A stretch of 64,000 nt of DNA from an uncultured Treponema sp. (GTDB lineage Bacteria; Spirochaetota; Spirochaetia; Treponematales; Treponemataceae): contig CAMVDX010000007.1 in assembly GCA_947166355.1 (NCBI GenBank), positions 1-64,000 of the forward strand, read 5' to 3'. Under the pieces are notes generated by a model. The model was not told where the DNA came from and ran no database searches. It saw nothing but the letters and a program-made list of their open reading frames with translations. Every line of letters begins with the position of its first letter. The first letter of the stretch is position 1. Of the stretch, positions 35,283 through 43,070 are shown one piece after another. Both the position numbers and the translations under genes were made by a program.

Positions 35283-37253
35283 ATGAAGCGAATAGCCTTA
35301 TTTGTACACAATTTAACAGTAGAATATTCACTTACCGTAGCACAGGGAGTTGCGTCTTATTTTACTCCAGATAAAGACATTAAGCTTATACTTGCACAGA
35401 CAAATCAGCCGAATTATCCGCATGGACTTTATGAATATCAGTACTGGACTTCGGCAGAGCTGCTAAAAGCCGAAGATGTAGATTTGATTATGCTCGTAAC
35501 AAGTGCTTATCAAACCTATACTTCGCCAGACGATTTAAAACGCTTTCTTGAACCTTTTGCTAATAAGCCGATAGTTTCAATTGCCGTAGATTTACCTTAT
35601 CTTCATTGCTATTACACCCTCAGTGAATGTGAAAAAGCCTTTGATGATGTTGTAGACCATCTGAAAAATGTACACGGCTGTAAGAATATCGGTTTTCTTT
35701 CGGCAACTGACACAGATTCAAAAGAAGCCATCGCCCGCATGGATGCCTTCAAAAAAGCACTCAAGCATCATCACCTTGAATTCAAAACTGAAAATGTAAT
35801 AGACGGAAGATTTATCCGCGAAGCGGCTTATGCCTACACAAAAGAGCGCTACAAGAAAAAAGAAGATGTAAAATGCGATGCCTTTATAGCTTCCAATGAT
35901 TTAATGGCAGAAGGCACTATGAAGGCACTTCAGGATCTCGGCTTAAAAATCCCAAAGGATGTCAAGATTGTAGGATACGATAATACTGTCCGCTCAACCT
36001 TTACCACCCCTTCAATGTCTACAATCGATCAGAATATTTTAGGACAAGGTTACGCTGCGGCAGAGCTTGCACACAGAATTCTCAAGGGCGAGAAAGTTCC
36101 CCGCGAAACAAAAATTTCTGCGGAACCTGTTTACCGTCAGTCTTGTGGCTGCGTAAAAACCGGCAGCCTGAATTTCCAGTGTAAAAACCAGGCTGGCCAG
36201 TCTATAGAAAATCCGCATATTAATTCTGAAACAATCGAAGAATACACAGAAACTTCAAAGGATATAAACGGAATATATACTCTCATAGATACCTTCCATC
36301 AGAATCATACTTTAAAAGAATTATTCAGTTCGCTTTCTGAAATTTCACTTCAAATGAAATTCTCGTCTATGGCAGTTACACTTTATGAAGAGCCGGTTGA
36401 ATTTAAAAAGAGCGATCAGATTGTCATTCCTGATAAGGCATTCTTAAAGGTTTACATAGAAAATCAAAAGCAGATTATTCCTTATGATGAAAAAGGAATT
36501 GAAACTAATCCGCATAAAAGCCTTATTCCTCCGGCTTATTCTTCAAAATTATCCGGAGTATTTATTCTGCATCCTATTTTTGCGGGCAAAAAGCAGTATG
36601 GATATCTTTTAGTGCATCCTTCTAATCATAAATTCAACATGCATCATGTTTACCTTAAACTGATTATCAATGCGATTGCAAATGCTTACGATTATACACA
36701 GGAGCTTACAAAGAACGAAAATCTCACATCGCGAAACGAAAGGCTCCTCCGAAATAATCAGGAATTGAACTTCCAGAACAGTATAGACGAGCTTACTCAT
36801 GTTCTTAACCGCCGCGGCTTTATGGAAAAGGCAGACAAAGAGCTTAAAAAAGCAGCTAAAAACGGTCAGAACGGCTTGGTTTTCTTTGCAGATATGGATG
36901 GCCTCAAAAAAATCAACGATACCTATGGTCATAAAATTGGTGATATTGCAATCCGTACACAGGCAAAAGTTCTCACAGAAGCCTTCCGCACAACAGATAT
37001 TGTCGGACGTCTCAGCGGAGATGAGTTTGCCATTGTTTCTACCGGCCTTAAAAAAAGCGATATTGCTTCTATCAGAACCAGGATTGATTTATTAAACATA
37101 ACTCTTTCAAAAGAGGCAGGGCTGCCGCTCACGCTTTCCATAAGTCTTGGTCACGTTGCATTTACCCCGGATAATGTTGATTTAGACACCCTTCTTTCCA
37201 AAGCAGACCAGAAGCTCTATAAAGAAAAAGAATTAAAACACGCCGCAAAATAG
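35283..37253 (+). CDS. LacI-type ligand-binding domain fused to GGDEF (diguanylate cyclase)
   Basis: This 656-aa protein has no signal peptide. Residues 1-290 form a periplasmic-binding-protein-like domain as in LacI repressors, but without their N-terminal HTH (FIASNDLMAEGTMKALQDLG, VKIVGYDNT, STIDQN). A short Cys pair (SCGC) and a ~180-residue linker domain follow. The C-terminal GGDEF domain has SGDEF as active-site motif (GRLSGDEFAIV), an RTTD I-site five residues earlier, and ADMDGLKKIND as the metal/nucleotide loop. It should make cyclic-di-GMP in response to a small ligand, possibly a sugar, inside the cell. Confidence 0.88.
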   Translation: MKRIALFVHNLTVEYSLTVAQGVASYFTPDKDIKLILAQTNQPNYPHGLYEYQYWTSAELLKAEDVDLIMLVTSAYQTYTSPDDLKRFLEPFANKPIVSIAVDLPYLHCYYTLSECEKAFDDVVDHLKNVHGCKNIGFLSATDTDSKEAIARMDAFKKALKHHHLEFKTENVIDGRFIREAAYAYTKERYKKKEDVKCDAFIASNDLMAEGTMKALQDLGLKIPKDVKIVGYDNTVRSTFTTPSMSTIDQNILGQGYAAAELAHRILKGEKVPRETKISAEPVYRQSCGCVKTGSLNFQCKNQAGQSIENPHINSETIEEYTETSKDINGIYTLIDTFHQNHTLKELFSSLSEISLQMKFSSMAVTLYEEPVEFKKSDQIVIPDKAFLKVYIENQKQIIPYDEKGIETNPHKSLIPPAYSSKLSGVFILHPIFAGKKQYGYLLVHPSNHKFNMHHVYLKLIINAIANAYDYTQELTKNENLTSRNERLLRNNQELNFQNSIDELTHVLNRRGFMEKADKELKKAAKNGQNGLVFFADMDGLKKINDTYGHKIGDIAIRTQAKVLTEAFRTTDIVGRLSGDEFAIVSTGLKKSDIASIRTRIDLLNITLSKEAGLPLTLSISLGHVAFTPDNVDLDTLLSKADQKLYKEKELKHAAK

Positions 37254-37267
37254 ATTGTCGGTCCCCC

Positions 37268-37388
37268 GCGTCATTGCGAACAGCAGCGTTACGACAAGTC
37301 TTGCGTCATTGCGAGGAGCTTTGCGACGAAGCAATCTATTTGCAAATGGATTGCCACGCCCTACGGGCGACGTGGCAATCCGCAATTA
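37268..37388. repeat. REP-like palindrome cluster (ATTGCGAGGAG family)
   Basis: Two left units (CGTCATTGCGA...) and one right unit (GATTGCCACG...GACGTGGCAATCC) after the GGDEF gene. Confidence 0.85.
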
Positions 37389-37502
37389 TGAATTTAAACT
37401 TTTTTCTAAAGTTTTCTGCTGTTCCTACCGATATTAATAAAGTAATAATCTACACTAAATGTAATGAAACACTGTGCCATAGCCATTGTTTCTTACCCCA
37501 CA

Positions 37503-37531
37503 TTGAATTAACTGTTAAACCGTGATAAAAT
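37503..37531 (+). promoter_or_regulatory. Promoter of the adenosine deaminase gene
   Basis: TTGAAT (37503-37508), 17-bp spacer, TAAAAT (37526-37531). Unlike its neighbours, this gene has a normal leader with AGGAG at 37553-37557. Confidence 0.65.
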
Positions 37532-37566
37532 TATATCGGGTGCGAAAAAGTTAGGAGAAGATTAAA

Positions 37567-38583
37567 TTGAATAAGTCAGAATTTAAGACATTTTTATCAG
37601 CTGTTCCAAAGGCAGAGTTGCACCTCCACCTCGAAGCAGTAATTACACTCAGCGGAATCAAAAAGCTTTACAAGAATAAATTCGGCAAAGAAATGACAAA
37701 GGAAGAGCAGAAAGAGCTCTTTTCGTACAACGATTTGAACGGTTTTATCCAGTCATTCCTTAAGATTCAGGGAATGTATTCTTCAGTAGATGATTTTAAG
37801 ATTGTTTTTGACGAGCTTGAAAAATATCTTGTTAAAAACGGAATTACATATACCGAGGTTTTCTTTGCCCCAACCTCATTCCTTAAAATGGGCTTTAAAT
37901 ACGAAGACATGGTAAAAATCTTCCATGAAAAGATTTCAAAAATCAAAGAAAAACGTGGAATTACCATTAAGCTTCTTATGGACGTTTCGCGCACCTTTGG
38001 CTGTGAAAACGCAATGCATAACTACGAGCTCTTAAAACAGTTCCCGTGCGAAGATATAATCGGTATTGGTCTTGGCGGAGCAGAAGCTAAAGGTCCCGCA
38101 AAAGATTTTGCCCCTGTTTACGAGCTTGCACTTAAAGAAGGCTGGCACGCCGTTGTTCATGCCGGAGAGGACGTTGGACCGGAATCAATCTGGGATTCTA
38201 TCAACTATCTTCACACAGAGCGAGTAGGACACGGCATTACTGCCATTCAGGATGAAAAACTGATGGACGAGCTCAAAAAGACAAAGCTTCCAATCGAAAT
38301 CTGTATTACTTCAAATACATTCACAAAGAAAATTGTTCAGAAGGCAAAAGACCATCCGGTCCGCACCTTCTATGACAGAGGAATCGCCGTAAACATTAAT
38401 ACTGACGACCCGGTTTTCTTTAAGACTACTCTTCTCGACGAATTCTGGATCTGCTACAAAGAGCTCAACTTTACAATGGACGAAATTAAAGAGCTTGTAA
38501 AGAACAGCTTCCGCCAGTCGTTTATGAGTGATAGTGATAAGAAGAAGGCTGTTAAAGCCGTTGATGATGCCTGGAAAATTTAG
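37567..38583 (+). CDS. add: Adenosine deaminase family protein
   Basis: This 338-aa metal-dependent amidohydrolase converts adenosine (possibly adenine) to inosine (or hypoxanthine). Metal ligands lie in AELHLHLE near residue 17, VVHAGED, RVGHGI and NTDDP. The usual HLEG/HLDG glycine is replaced (HLEAV), a minor departure near the substrate pocket. Start is TTG 37567, supported by AGGAG 9 nt upstream and no competing ATG. A GGGGGA/TCCCCC hairpin after the stop (38612-38629) may end the transcript. Confidence 0.88.
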   Translation: MNKSEFKTFLSAVPKAELHLHLEAVITLSGIKKLYKNKFGKEMTKEEQKELFSYNDLNGFIQSFLKIQGMYSSVDDFKIVFDELEKYLVKNGITYTEVFFAPTSFLKMGFKYEDMVKIFHEKISKIKEKRGITIKLLMDVSRTFGCENAMHNYELLKQFPCEDIIGIGLGGAEAKGPAKDFAPVYELALKEGWHAVVHAGEDVGPESIWDSINYLHTERVGHGITAIQDEKLMDELKKTKLPIEICITSNTFTKKIVQKAKDHPVRTFYDRGIAVNINTDDPVFFKTTLLDEFWICYKELNFTMDEIKELVKNSFRQSFMSDSDKKKAVKAVDDAWKI

Positions 38584-38693
38584 CTGTTAGCTTTTAGTAT
38601 TAGCTATTAGGAGGGGGATGTCTCCCCCTTCGCGCCCACTTCGTTGGTCGCTACCCTCTCTGCGGGCTCAAACGCCGCCCGCAACGCCTGCTT

Positions 38694-39554
38694 ATGACCA
38701 CCCTTGAAAAATACTACAACAAATTCCACGAAGAACACCGCCTCACAACCCGCCATGGTCAGGTAGAATTCCGTACAACCATGCACTATATTGAAGAGGC
38801 GATCCGGTGGTTGAATGTTCGCGAAGCGAACGTATCGAAACCACCGTATGAGCCGACATCTAATGTGGTTTCGATACGCCCTTCGGGCTACTCAACCACC
38901 GGAACCATCAAAATCGCCGACATCGGGGCGGGCACCGGCCGCTATTCTGTAGAACTCTGTCACCGCGGCTACGACGTAACTGCCGTAGAGCTTGTAAAAC
39001 ATAATCTGGAAATTTTACGCGCAAAACACGAAAACATAAAAACCTGGCAGGGCGATGCAAGAAGCCTTTCATTTTTAGATGACGAAACCTTTGACGTTAC
39101 TTTACTGTTCGGCCCGCTCTATCATCTTCATGGCGATGAAAATAAACTGGCCGCACTTCGCGAAGCAAAGCGTATCACAAAAAAGGGCGGCATAATTCTT
39201 GTCGCCTATGTGATGAACGAATACAGTGTTATTTCTTATTGCTTTAAGGAACACAAGTGGGCAGAGGTTGAGGCAAAGGGCGGCCTTTCCCAAGATTTTC
39301 ACACAGTCTGCACCGAAGAAGATTTATATGATTACGTAAGAATTAGTGATATTGACCGGCTGAACGAAGCGGCAGGCTTACAGCGCATAAAACTGATTTC
39401 TGCGGACGGTGCGGCAGACTATATGCGCCGGGAGCTCAACGAAATGAGCGAAGAAGAATTCGAAGAGTTCTGCCGTTTTCAGCTGGCGATATGCGAACGC
39501 CCGGAGCTGGTCGGCGCCGGCAGCCACTGCGTAGATATTGTGAAGTCTTTGTAA
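38694..39554 (+). CDS. Class I SAM-dependent methyltransferase with an in-frame repeat insertion
   Basis: This 286-aa protein has SAM-binding motif I IADIGAGTGRYS (about residues 74-85) and acidic motif II VTAVEL. The N-terminal EKYYNKF...RHGQVEF segment is typical of a Methyltransf_11-type family of unknown substrate. Between that helix and motif I there is an extra ~33-residue stretch (about 38-70) encoded by a 99-bp palindromic repeat (38804-38902). The insertion keeps the frame and falls before the fold's first strand, so the enzyme may remain active. Confidence 0.85.
   Translation: MTTLEKYYNKFHEEHRLTTRHGQVEFRTTMHYIEEAIRWLNVREANVSKPPYEPTSNVVSIRPSGYSTTGTIKIADIGAGTGRYSVELCHRGYDVTAVELVKHNLEILRAKHENIKTWQGDARSLSFLDDETFDVTLLFGPLYHLHGDENKLAALREAKRITKKGGIILVAYVMNEYSVISYCFKEHKWAEVEAKGGLSQDFHTVCTEEDLYDYVRISDIDRLNEAAGLQRIKLISADGAADYMRRELNEMSEEEFEEFCRFQLAICERPELVGAGSHCVDIVKSL
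38804..38902. repeat. GGTTGAG/TCGAAACC-family element inside a coding sequence
   Basis: Outer inverted repeat CCGGTGGTTGA / TCAACCACCGG. Inside are two hairpin units (GTTCGCGAAGCGAAC and CGCCCTTCGGGC) in opposite orientation. The length is exactly 99 bp (33 codons), so the methyltransferase frame is kept. The same sequence type occurs between genes at 33236, 43017 and 52107. Confidence 0.9.
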
Positions 39555-39572
39555 CGACGCGGTAATCCATCA

Positions 39573-39648
39573 TCGTCATTGCGAGGAGCCCGAAGGGCGA
39601 CGTGGCAATCCACAATTATAGATTGCTTCGCTTCGCTCGCAATGACGT
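39573..39648. repeat. REP-like palindrome (ATTGCGAGGAG family)
   Basis: One full unit, CGTCATTGCGAGGAG ... CTCGCAATGACG, downstream of the methyltransferase gene. Confidence 0.88.
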
Positions 39649-39662
39649 ATTACGCGCTACCG

Positions 39663-39794
39663 TTTCAAATAAACCATGTGGGTTAAGAAACGCGAGCAGT
39701 GGCGCAGGTCGCACATTTTTCAAATGTGCTTACCGAGTTTTGTGTAAGTAAACTTACACAAAACTCGCGTCCGTTATCTTTTCAAATAAACCAT
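39663..39794. repeat. Palindromic insertion flanked by a 15-bp duplication of the mnmG 3' end
   Basis: TTTCAAATAAACCAT occurs at 39663-39677 and again at 39780-39794, inside the mnmG terminus. The 102 bp between them contains a perfect 16-bp-arm hairpin (CGAGTTTTGTGTAAGT at 39734, inverse ending 39767) and a GCACATTT/AAATGTGC hairpin. On the minus strand both copies read M-V-Y-L-K-R-stop. Confidence 0.8.
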
Positions 39795-41837
39795 TAGTAG
39801 CATAATATCACTATTTCTGATTCCGCTGATGCGGTTAGCCTGACCTAACGTAACCGGTCGTATTGCTTCGAGCTTGTTGCGGCTTTCTGCCGAAAGTGAC
39901 GGAATGCTGCCGTAATCAAAATCAGCCGGAATGCGGGCATTCTCCATCTTATGAAGCTTTTCTACACGCTTGTCCTGCTTTTCAATGTAGTATTTATACT
40001 TAGCGTCAATCTTTGCCATTTCCCAGTCTACTTCCGGGTAGCCTGGGTTTTCCATATCAGGCTTCTTCAAAAGCTGAGCCTCAATTTCTGAAAGACGCGC
40101 ATACTTTTCGTTCACCGCATCAAACTGAGCCTGAGTTTTAAGACCGCAGCGGAAGGCGTATTTTGCAAGCCGGCGGTCTGCTGTGTCGTGGCGGAGCTTT
40201 AAGCGGTATTCTGCGCGGGCAGTAAACATGCGGTAAGGTTCTTTTGTTCCCAGGGTTACAAGGTCGTCAATAAGAACGCCGATGTAAGCTTCATCGCGGC
40301 CAAGAATTACAGGCTCAAAATCCGGAATTTTATCAAAGGCATCAAAGCCTGCATCCTTCTGAAGCTTACGCTCAAAGTCGTTGAGCTCGAAAGTTTCACG
40401 CTCAGAGATTTCTGCAAAGCGGGCTTTTTCTTCGTTAGTCATATTTGCCTTAGGGCGGAATGCGTCTTTTTCCATAGAGCTTGGCACTCCGTTAAGACTA
40501 TGAGGAATCTCAGCCAGAGGACCGCAAAGCTTAATGTGCTCGCGGGCATAAAGACCGGCGTTCATTCCGGCAATAAGCCCCTGACCGGCAGCTTCCTCGT
40601 AACCTGAAGTTCCGTTTATCTGTCCGGCATTAAAAAGCCCCGCAACACGTTTTGTTTCCAGCGACGGATAAAGCTGGGTCGGCTCAACAAAATCGTATTC
40701 AACTGCATAGCCAGGGCGGCTCTGTACGGCATTTTCAAAACCGCGCATTGTTCGCATAAAAGCATCCTGAACACATTCAGGCAGGCTCGAAGAAAGTCCA
40801 TTCAGATAAATCTCATCAGTTTCAAGACCTTCCGGTTCAACAAAAATCTGATGGCGGTCGCGCTCGGTAAAACGCATAACCTTGTCTTCGATAGAAGGGC
40901 AGTAGCGCGGACCAATGCCGCTGATTTTTCCAGAGTAAAGCGGTGAGCGGCCAATGTTGTCGCGGATAATTTTATGAGTTTCTTCGTTTGTATAAACTAT
41001 GTGACAGTTTACTAATGGGCGTTCTACGCGCTCTGTTTCAAAACTGAAAGGAATAACCTCTGTGTCGCCGGGCTGCTCGTCAAGCTTTGAGAAGTCTACA
41101 GTTTTGCGCAGGATTCGCGGCGGAGTTCCAGTCTTAAGACGACCGGTTGTAAAACCAAGTCTGTGCAGGCTTTCTGTAAGTCCGTAAGCGGCAGGCTCCC
41201 CTACTCGGCCGCAAGGCGCATCATATTCACCAATAAAAATACGACCGCCAAGAAAAGTTCCAGTAGTCAAAACAACTGAGCGCACAGGAATAATGCGTCC
41301 GCGTTCTGTTACAACGCCGGTAACCTTCTGACGCATTCCGCTAAGGGCAGCCTGGGTGCGGCCGTCTCCGCGGAACTCACCCGGGATAGTTCCCTTTTCT
41401 GCGGCAGAATCACTGTTCGGAGGAAGTGGCGTACTGCTGGCAGTAGTAAGAATATCAATTACCGTATCCATAAGAGTATAAAGATTCGGTGTTGTTTCAC
41501 AGGTTTTTCGGGCAAGCATTGAATAAGTAATTTTATCTGCCTGACTGCGCGGAGCCTGAACTGCAGGACCTCGGCTCTTATTGAGCATGCGGAACTGAAT
41601 CATAGAATGATCAATAAGCTTGGCCATTTCGCCGCCAAGGGCATCTATTTCGCGGACAATGTTTCCTTTTGCAATTCCACCGATAGAAGGATTACAGCTC
41701 ATGCGGGCAATTGCGTCCGGAGTCTGGGTAATCAAAACAGTTTTAAGTCCCATGCGGGCACAGGCAAGTCCCGCTTCAATTCCGGCATGTCCCGCGCCGA
41801 CTACGGCAACATCATAATAATCATAAAAACCAGGCAT
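39774..41837 (-). CDS. mnmG: tRNA uridine-5-carboxymethylaminomethyl modification enzyme MnmG
   Basis: This 687-aa FAD-dependent enzyme works with MnmE on U34 of tRNAs. The FAD-binding motif is VVGAGHAGIEAGLACARMG, followed by the signature SCNPSIGGIAKGNIVREIDALGG and the GxxSRGPAVQAPRSQADK region. It is about 60 residues longer than usual, mostly through an extra Ser/Pro/Gly-rich stretch (about residues 130-169) between the FAD domain and KVTGVVTERG. AGGAAG precedes the ATG. The 3' end has been duplicated by a small insertion. No mnmE or rsmG is adjacent. Confidence 0.95.
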   Translation of the reverse strand: MPGFYDYYDVAVVGAGHAGIEAGLACARMGLKTVLITQTPDAIARMSCNPSIGGIAKGNIVREIDALGGEMAKLIDHSMIQFRMLNKSRGPAVQAPRSQADKITYSMLARKTCETTPNLYTLMDTVIDILTTASSTPLPPNSDSAAEKGTIPGEFRGDGRTQAALSGMRQKVTGVVTERGRIIPVRSVVLTTGTFLGGRIFIGEYDAPCGRVGEPAAYGLTESLHRLGFTTGRLKTGTPPRILRKTVDFSKLDEQPGDTEVIPFSFETERVERPLVNCHIVYTNEETHKIIRDNIGRSPLYSGKISGIGPRYCPSIEDKVMRFTERDRHQIFVEPEGLETDEIYLNGLSSSLPECVQDAFMRTMRGFENAVQSRPGYAVEYDFVEPTQLYPSLETKRVAGLFNAGQINGTSGYEEAAGQGLIAGMNAGLYAREHIKLCGPLAEIPHSLNGVPSSMEKDAFRPKANMTNEEKARFAEISERETFELNDFERKLQKDAGFDAFDKIPDFEPVILGRDEAYIGVLIDDLVTLGTKEPYRMFTARAEYRLKLRHDTADRRLAKYAFRCGLKTQAQFDAVNEKYARLSEIEAQLLKKPDMENPGYPEVDWEMAKIDAKYKYYIEKQDKRVEKLHKMENARIPADFDYGSIPSLSAESRNKLEAIRPVTLGQANRISGIRNSDIMLLMVYLKR

Positions 41838-41904
41838 TTATTTTTCTTCCTATATTCTGTCAAAACTGTCATTCCTCGGCTTGAGCGGACAATGACACTT
41901 TATG

Positions 41905-42999
41905 TTAAATTCTCTTTCGACTTTCAACGGCTTGTAAAATTTTCTTATCAAACTCTTCCTTAGAAAACTTCTGAACATGTGCCGCATAAACACTGCGGTC
42001 TGTAAACTCACTCTCGCGTTTTTCAAAATCATCCATGCATGCAATCAGGCTTTCTGCGGTCTGCTCGTCAAAGAAAAGTCCTGTCTTTCCTTCAAGAATA
42101 GAATCACACGCTCCGCCCTTTCTGTAAGCAAGAACAGGACAGCCCGCAGAATTTGCTTCAACCGGAATAATTCCAAAATCTTCAATACCAGGAAAAAGCA
42201 GTGCCTTTGCCTTAGAAAAATATCCTGCAACCTCTTCGTCGCTCACACGTCCGGTAAAAGTCACAAGTCCGCTGCGCAAATATTTTTTTGCTTCCTTAGA
42301 TTCTCCGTCTCCAATCACAACAAGCTTTCTGCCGGATTTGATACACGCCTCAATTGCAAGGTCTGCCCTTTTGTAGCCGACCAGCTGCCCAAAGAACAGA
42401 TAAAAATCCTCAGGCGCACGCTGCACACTTTCGTATCGTTTTATATCACAAGGCGGATAAATCACCTCTGCCTCGCGGTTGTAATAGCGGCGGATTCTTG
42501 CCGCAACAAAAGAAGAGTTTGCAACAAAATAATCTACAAGATTGCTCGACATTACATCCCACTGGCGCAGAGCCGGAATCATCTTCTTCATAAAGAATTT
42601 TACAAGCGCGCCAGACTTTCTGAAATATTCATGATACATATCCCATAGATAGCGCATTGGAGTATGACAGTAGCAGAGATGGAAAGCACCCGGAGCCGGA
42701 CACACTCCTTTTGCAGGACCGGACTCGCTGGAAATAATAAGGTCATAGCCGGTAAGGTCTAACTCCATCAAAGCGTCAGGCATAAAGGGCATATACTTTT
42801 GATAGAGCTTACGAGCCATAGGCCAGCCATTAATTTTTGTCGTATAGATTTTATGAGCCTTTATAGTATCAGAGATTTTTTCCGGATTATAAACATTTGT
42901 ATAAACATCAGCTTCCGGAAAAAGACGGCATAATTCTTCGAGAACTTTTTCACCGCCCCTCATAGTTACAAGCCAGTAATGCACAATTGCAACTTTCAT
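41905..42999 (-). CDS. GT4-family (WbaZ-like) glycosyltransferase
   Basis: This 364-aa GT-B enzyme has N-terminal VAIVHYWLVTMRGGEKVLEEL and CYCHTPMRYLWDMYHEY, typical of WbaZ-like mannosyltransferases of surface polysaccharide clusters. The C-terminal half contains FFGQLVGYKRADLAIEA and the E-x7-E region PGIEDFGIIPVEANSAGCPV. AGAGGT precedes the ATG. It is not in a visible polysaccharide cluster. Sugar specificity is not determinable. Confidence 0.83.
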   Translation of the reverse strand: MKVAIVHYWLVTMRGGEKVLEELCRLFPEADVYTNVYNPEKISDTIKAHKIYTTKINGWPMARKLYQKYMPFMPDALMELDLTGYDLIISSESGPAKGVCPAPGAFHLCYCHTPMRYLWDMYHEYFRKSGALVKFFMKKMIPALRQWDVMSSNLVDYFVANSSFVAARIRRYYNREAEVIYPPCDIKRYESVQRAPEDFYLFFGQLVGYKRADLAIEACIKSGRKLVVIGDGESKEAKKYLRSGLVTFTGRVSDEEVAGYFSKAKALLFPGIEDFGIIPVEANSAGCPVLAYRKGGACDSILEGKTGLFFDEQTAESLIACMDDFEKRESEFTDRSVYAAHVQKFSKEEFDKKILQAVESRKRI

Positions 43000-43016
43000 T
43001 TAAGACCTCTGTAAAA

Positions 43017-43042
43017 CGGTGGTTGAGCTTGTCGAAACCACC
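43017..43042. repeat. GGTTGAG/TCGAAACC-family repeat unit
   Basis: CGGTGGTTGAGCTTG TCGAAACCACC: a single compact palindrome upstream of the WbaZ-like gene. Confidence 0.85.
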
Positions 43043-43070
43043 AGTAATTCCGACTATCATACCAAATTTA

